Source of the DNA: Desulfovirgula sp.
Lineage (GTDB): Bacteria; Bacillota; Desulfotomaculia; Desulfotomaculales; Desulfovirgulaceae
Length of the DNA stretch: 61,380 nt
Assembly (NCBI GenBank): GCA_020725525.1
Contig: DYEX01000096.1
Coordinates: forward strand, 1-61,380
Direction: 5' to 3'
Shown here: piece by piece, positions 58,869 through 61,380 of the stretch
Numbering within the stretch: position 1 is the first letter of the stretch
How the letters are laid out: every line of letters starts with the position of its first letter
The notes under the pieces: model-generated
What the model saw: the letters and a program-made list of their open reading frames with translations, nothing else
What the model was told of the DNA's origin: nothing
Database searches by the model: none
Translations under genes and position numbers: made by a program

Positions 58869-59150
58869 ATGGCTCAAAAATGCGCCGACTGCGGAAAAGA
58901 GCTTTCCTTTTGGAGCAAGCTTTTTCCGTCCGACCGCAAGCGGGACTCTCTACATCACAAATAAAAGGGTGGTTTTCGCCGGAACAAAGAAGAACGTTAC
59001 TTACCCGCTGAACAAGATCGTCAACTTCGTCAGGTACCGGGACGCCGTCCAGTTTCAGAAGGAAAACGAGGACAGGCCTAAATACTTTCTGATCGACGAC
59101 AGGACAGCATCGATGAAATCGGGTTGATCCTGGCCCAGCTTGTTTCTTGA
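58869..59150 (+). pseudogene. Zinc-ribbon plus PH/GRAM-like protein, frameshifted
   Basis: The frame from ATG 58869 encodes a zinc-ribbon start (MAQKCADCGKELSFWSKLFP) and stops at 58959-58970. The next frame carries a PH/GRAM-like strand set (GTLYITNKRVVFAGTKKNVT, YPLNKIVNFVRYRDAVQFQK). A third frame holds the expected ending SIDEIGLILAQLVS before TGA. At least two frameshifts therefore break a gene of about 95 residues. AGAGAGGAGGT precedes the ATG. Confidence 0.6.
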
Positions 59151-59428
59151 AAAAAAACCTGTGTCGGCGGCAACCACCCCGATCGTTTTATTTGAAATAT
59201 CGGCAAAAAAGAGATTCAACAACTTGCAGTTGGGCGGAGCTTTTTTCTTTGCCTTTTGACAGGACTGTCCCTTTATCGCTTCTATCGCTTTGGCATTTAC
59301 TATGCAAAGACACTATTTGCCAGTTTTATTAACTCTTTTAGTCAGTAAAAAAATTGCTACCGTCCCAAAAGACAAAATCTTTATCTATAATCAATAAACC
59401 CGGAATTTTAGGAAAGAAACCAGTAATT

Positions 59429-59977
59429 TTACGTCCGGGAAGTTGTAGGATTAGATGAACAGGTCTTATTATTATTTATGATTATGTATGGAAATAGTTC
59501 CTTCGCTTGGGGGCTGGATAGCGCCTGATGGGGGTAGAGGAATGGCGGAAAAAGGGGATAACTAACCAGCATGGCGAAAATGGAAAATTTCGCCGGAAGG
59601 AAAGCAGCAGTGGTGTAAGTTAAGGTTACGCGACCTGCTCTATCCCGATAATATCGCCAAGCGTTATCTGGGACTCGGCAACCCAGGCATCCAGGTGCTG
59701 GTTGTTTGCCCCAAGGTGAGCCGCCAGATGATCCTTTCGCGCAGACGGGGGTACCGTCTTTAGCCACGGTAAACCCCGGAAGGGAAAGCATGCCCTGCTT
59801 TCTGGTGTTTAAATCAATAAACCTGGCAAAGACGAAATCGGGGTAAAGATACTCAAACAAAACCCTTAGATCGAGCACGCTGTCGTTTCGGGAAGTCTGG
59901 CCCATACCAATGTGAATGGGCAAATCATGAAAGCTGTCCGCCGCTGTAATCTCGTAGGTGGTATACCCAAAATCCCA
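59429..59977 (-). pseudogene. Decayed gene, transposase-like relic
   Basis: On the minus strand the frame WDFGYTTYEITAADSFHDLP, IHIGMGQTSRNDSVLDLRVL, FARFIDLNTRKQGM and KDGTPVCAKG resembles part of a DDE transposase of unassigned family. A different frame then reads HLAAHLGANNQHLDAWVAES, QITLGDIIGIEQVA before TAA (59627-59735), the apparent end of another coding segment. No start and several frame changes are seen. The rest of 59151-60097 shows nothing I can support. Confidence 0.4.
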
Positions 59978-60097
59978 TTTTTCCCGGTAGCTTAGGGGGT
60001 GTGAAGCTCAAAAAGGAGGGCAAAGGAAAGGCTTTAGCGGAGGCTCGTGAGAGTTTTTGAAAATTTACATAATTTTTGTTAAGGAGGGGAGTAAACA

Positions 60098-61246
60098 ATG
60101 AAATTTAATCGTGCCCATCTTATTGTCATTGGGTTACTCTGTTTTTGGGGAGTCTTCTTGGGGTGCATAGCTATTGGCAGTGCAGGAAATGTATTACAGT
60201 CGATAGCTGTCGATTTTTACGCCGTGAAGAAGATTATTATCGATGGTGCTGATAAAACCCCGTCTGCCGACAAAAGACCTTTTGTTTATAACGGAACAAC
60301 CTATGTACCACTACGTTATATCTCGGAGGCTCTTGGTAAAAACGTTCAATGGGACAGTGCTTCAGGAACAATAATTATTGGCTCTGGTACAAGTATGGAT
60401 TCTACTAAAAGCAGTACAAGTCAGGTTGATGTTTTTGAAGAAAACTTTACACAACCATTGAGTAAAAATTGGGACTTGGCAAATTCAGGAGGTGCCTGGT
60501 CAATCGAGCCATCGCTGGGAGCTTTCTGCGAGAGTCACGAGGGTTATTTAAAGTTGAAACCTCAATACGTGGTTTCAAATAATTATATTGTCGAGTGTGA
60601 CATATTATTATCAACGAAAAATAACACAGAGGTTGGGATACTTTTTGGAATGTATGATTCTAGCTTTCCGTTCGGGCCTAAACAGGCTAATCCTCGCATA
60701 TATCTTGGACGTTGGTACGATAAAGCATATTTGAAAACCGCTAACTTTGGAGGGAAGTCTCAGGAAAAAGAGGTTCCACTTAAAAACGATTATTACAGGT
60801 TAAAGATTCAAGCAAGAGGACGTTCCTTTGACGTATATTTGGATAATGAATATCAATTCTCAACAGAAATATCAACAGAGGATTATAAGCGAGCTAAGTA
60901 CAATGATATTGTCCTGTATTTTGATACTTGGAACCCTGGTTGGCCCGCTTACTTTAAAAACTTTAGAATAACCTTTAATGAACAAATAACTGAAGACCTG
61001 GATCCTCCTAGATTGTCAGTATTCCCTGATGGAGGAACCATTTCTCCAGGAAGCTCAATTGTTTTAACAGCTGATGATCCAAGCGGCATCCACCATATTG
61101 GATATGTATGGGATGATGGTGATAAAACTACGCCCGTTTATAATACTTCCACGGCGAAAATAACAGCCCCAGTAACTCCCGGCAAACATATACTTCATTA
61201 TTATGCTAAAGACAATTCCCCAAATTTTAATTCGTCAGGACAGTAA
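60098..61246 (+). CDS. Secreted protein with copper-amine-oxidase N-terminal repeat
   Basis: A 382-residue exported protein with a hydrophobic N-terminus (HLIVIGLLCFWGVFLGCIAI). A Cu_amine_oxidN1-type domain follows (about residues 48-105, RPFVYNGTTYVPLRYISEAL, GKNVQWDSASGTIIIGSG). A beta-rich jelly-roll region comes next (about 125-300, VFEENFTQPLSKNWDLANSG, GRSFDVYLDNEYQFSTEIS), then an Ig-like domain (DLDPPRLSVFPDGGTISPGS). Probably a cell-surface or extracellular carbohydrate-binding protein. Base composition is clearly richer in A and T than most of the window. AAGGAGGGG precedes the ATG. Confidence 0.8.
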   Translation: MKFNRAHLIVIGLLCFWGVFLGCIAIGSAGNVLQSIAVDFYAVKKIIIDGADKTPSADKRPFVYNGTTYVPLRYISEALGKNVQWDSASGTIIIGSGTSMDSTKSSTSQVDVFEENFTQPLSKNWDLANSGGAWSIEPSLGAFCESHEGYLKLKPQYVVSNNYIVECDILLSTKNNTEVGILFGMYDSSFPFGPKQANPRIYLGRWYDKAYLKTANFGGKSQEKEVPLKNDYYRLKIQARGRSFDVYLDNEYQFSTEISTEDYKRAKYNDIVLYFDTWNPGWPAYFKNFRITFNEQITEDLDPPRLSVFPDGGTISPGSSIVLTADDPSGIHHIGYVWDDGDKTTPVYNTSTAKITAPVTPGKHILHYYAKDNSPNFNSSGQ

Positions 61247-61380
61247 TTTCTAAGACAAACCGAAGAACAATTTAAAGGCATTAAACCCAGTAATTATGGG
61301 CGATAGTTTTTGATAATGTAACCCGATATCTGTCTGCAACAGAGTCCTGTAGCCACCTTTTAACTGTTGCCATACTGAAG
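61247..61380. other. Right edge, no feature recognised
   Basis: I see no ORF, hairpin with T-run or promoter that I can support in this end segment. Confidence 0.4.

Overview
The window looks like a chromosomal segment of a GC-rich, probably anaerobic Firmicute, most like the Desulfotomaculum/Desulfofundulus/Pelotomaculum group (Peptococcia). This is inferred from gene content and order: rapZ-yvcK-whiA, rpoN next to gap-pgk-tpiA-gpmI-eno-secG, ftsEX-M23-ctp-minJ-like, split transketolase genes, CooT, a membrane pyrophosphatase and a probable selenoprotein. No rRNA or tRNA is present to confirm it.

Layout. (a) 1-7168 is a three-level nest of mobile DNA: an IS1634-type element whose transposase gene is split by an IS21-type element, whose istB is in turn split by a 2.6 kb serine-recombinase element. 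(b) 7169-9275 holds the rest of a broken signalling gene (GGDEF plus HD-GYP) and the tail of a chemotaxis receptor. (c) 9400-13100 carries a CBS protein, a YitT-type membrane protein and a split transketolase. (d) 13250-18920 is a cell-envelope and division block: ftsE, ftsX, an M23 murein hydrolase, an S41 protease, a MinJ-like PDZ protein and CooT. (e) 19000-30500 is DNA repair (type 4 UDG, uvrB, uvrA, uvrC) mixed with a lipoprotein, a YkgJ-type protein and a Uma2 gene. (f) 30600-35560 is sugar metabolism: HAD phosphatase, ROK glucokinase, glycogen debranching enzyme and bifunctional PGI/PMI. (g) 35750-41880 is rapZ, yvcK, a polysaccharide deacetylase, whiA and rpoN. (h) 42120-50800 is lower glycolysis, secG and a proton-pumping pyrophosphatase. 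(i) 50950-52480 is a divergent, operator-flanked unit: a CsoR/FrmR-type repressor with a small probable selenoprotein on one side and a membrane polyferredoxin on the other. (j) 52560-57095 has a radical SAM protein, a regulator, a thioesterase, an HD hydrolase, smpB and ssrA (tmRNA). (k) 57096-61380, downstream of ssrA, is a decayed island with a recombinase tail, broken genes, YhaM and a lower-GC secreted protein.

The most interesting signals are the in-frame UGA gene with a SECIS-like hairpin beside a FrmR-like sensor (50948-51724); two 208-209 bp palindromic repeats whose stems differ in sequence but keep pairing (19702 and 39012); a second short inverted-repeat family (19963 and 35568); a differently built nested-stem element in the IS21 tail (6437); and the exact CGCC-bounded insertion in the istB P-loop codons.
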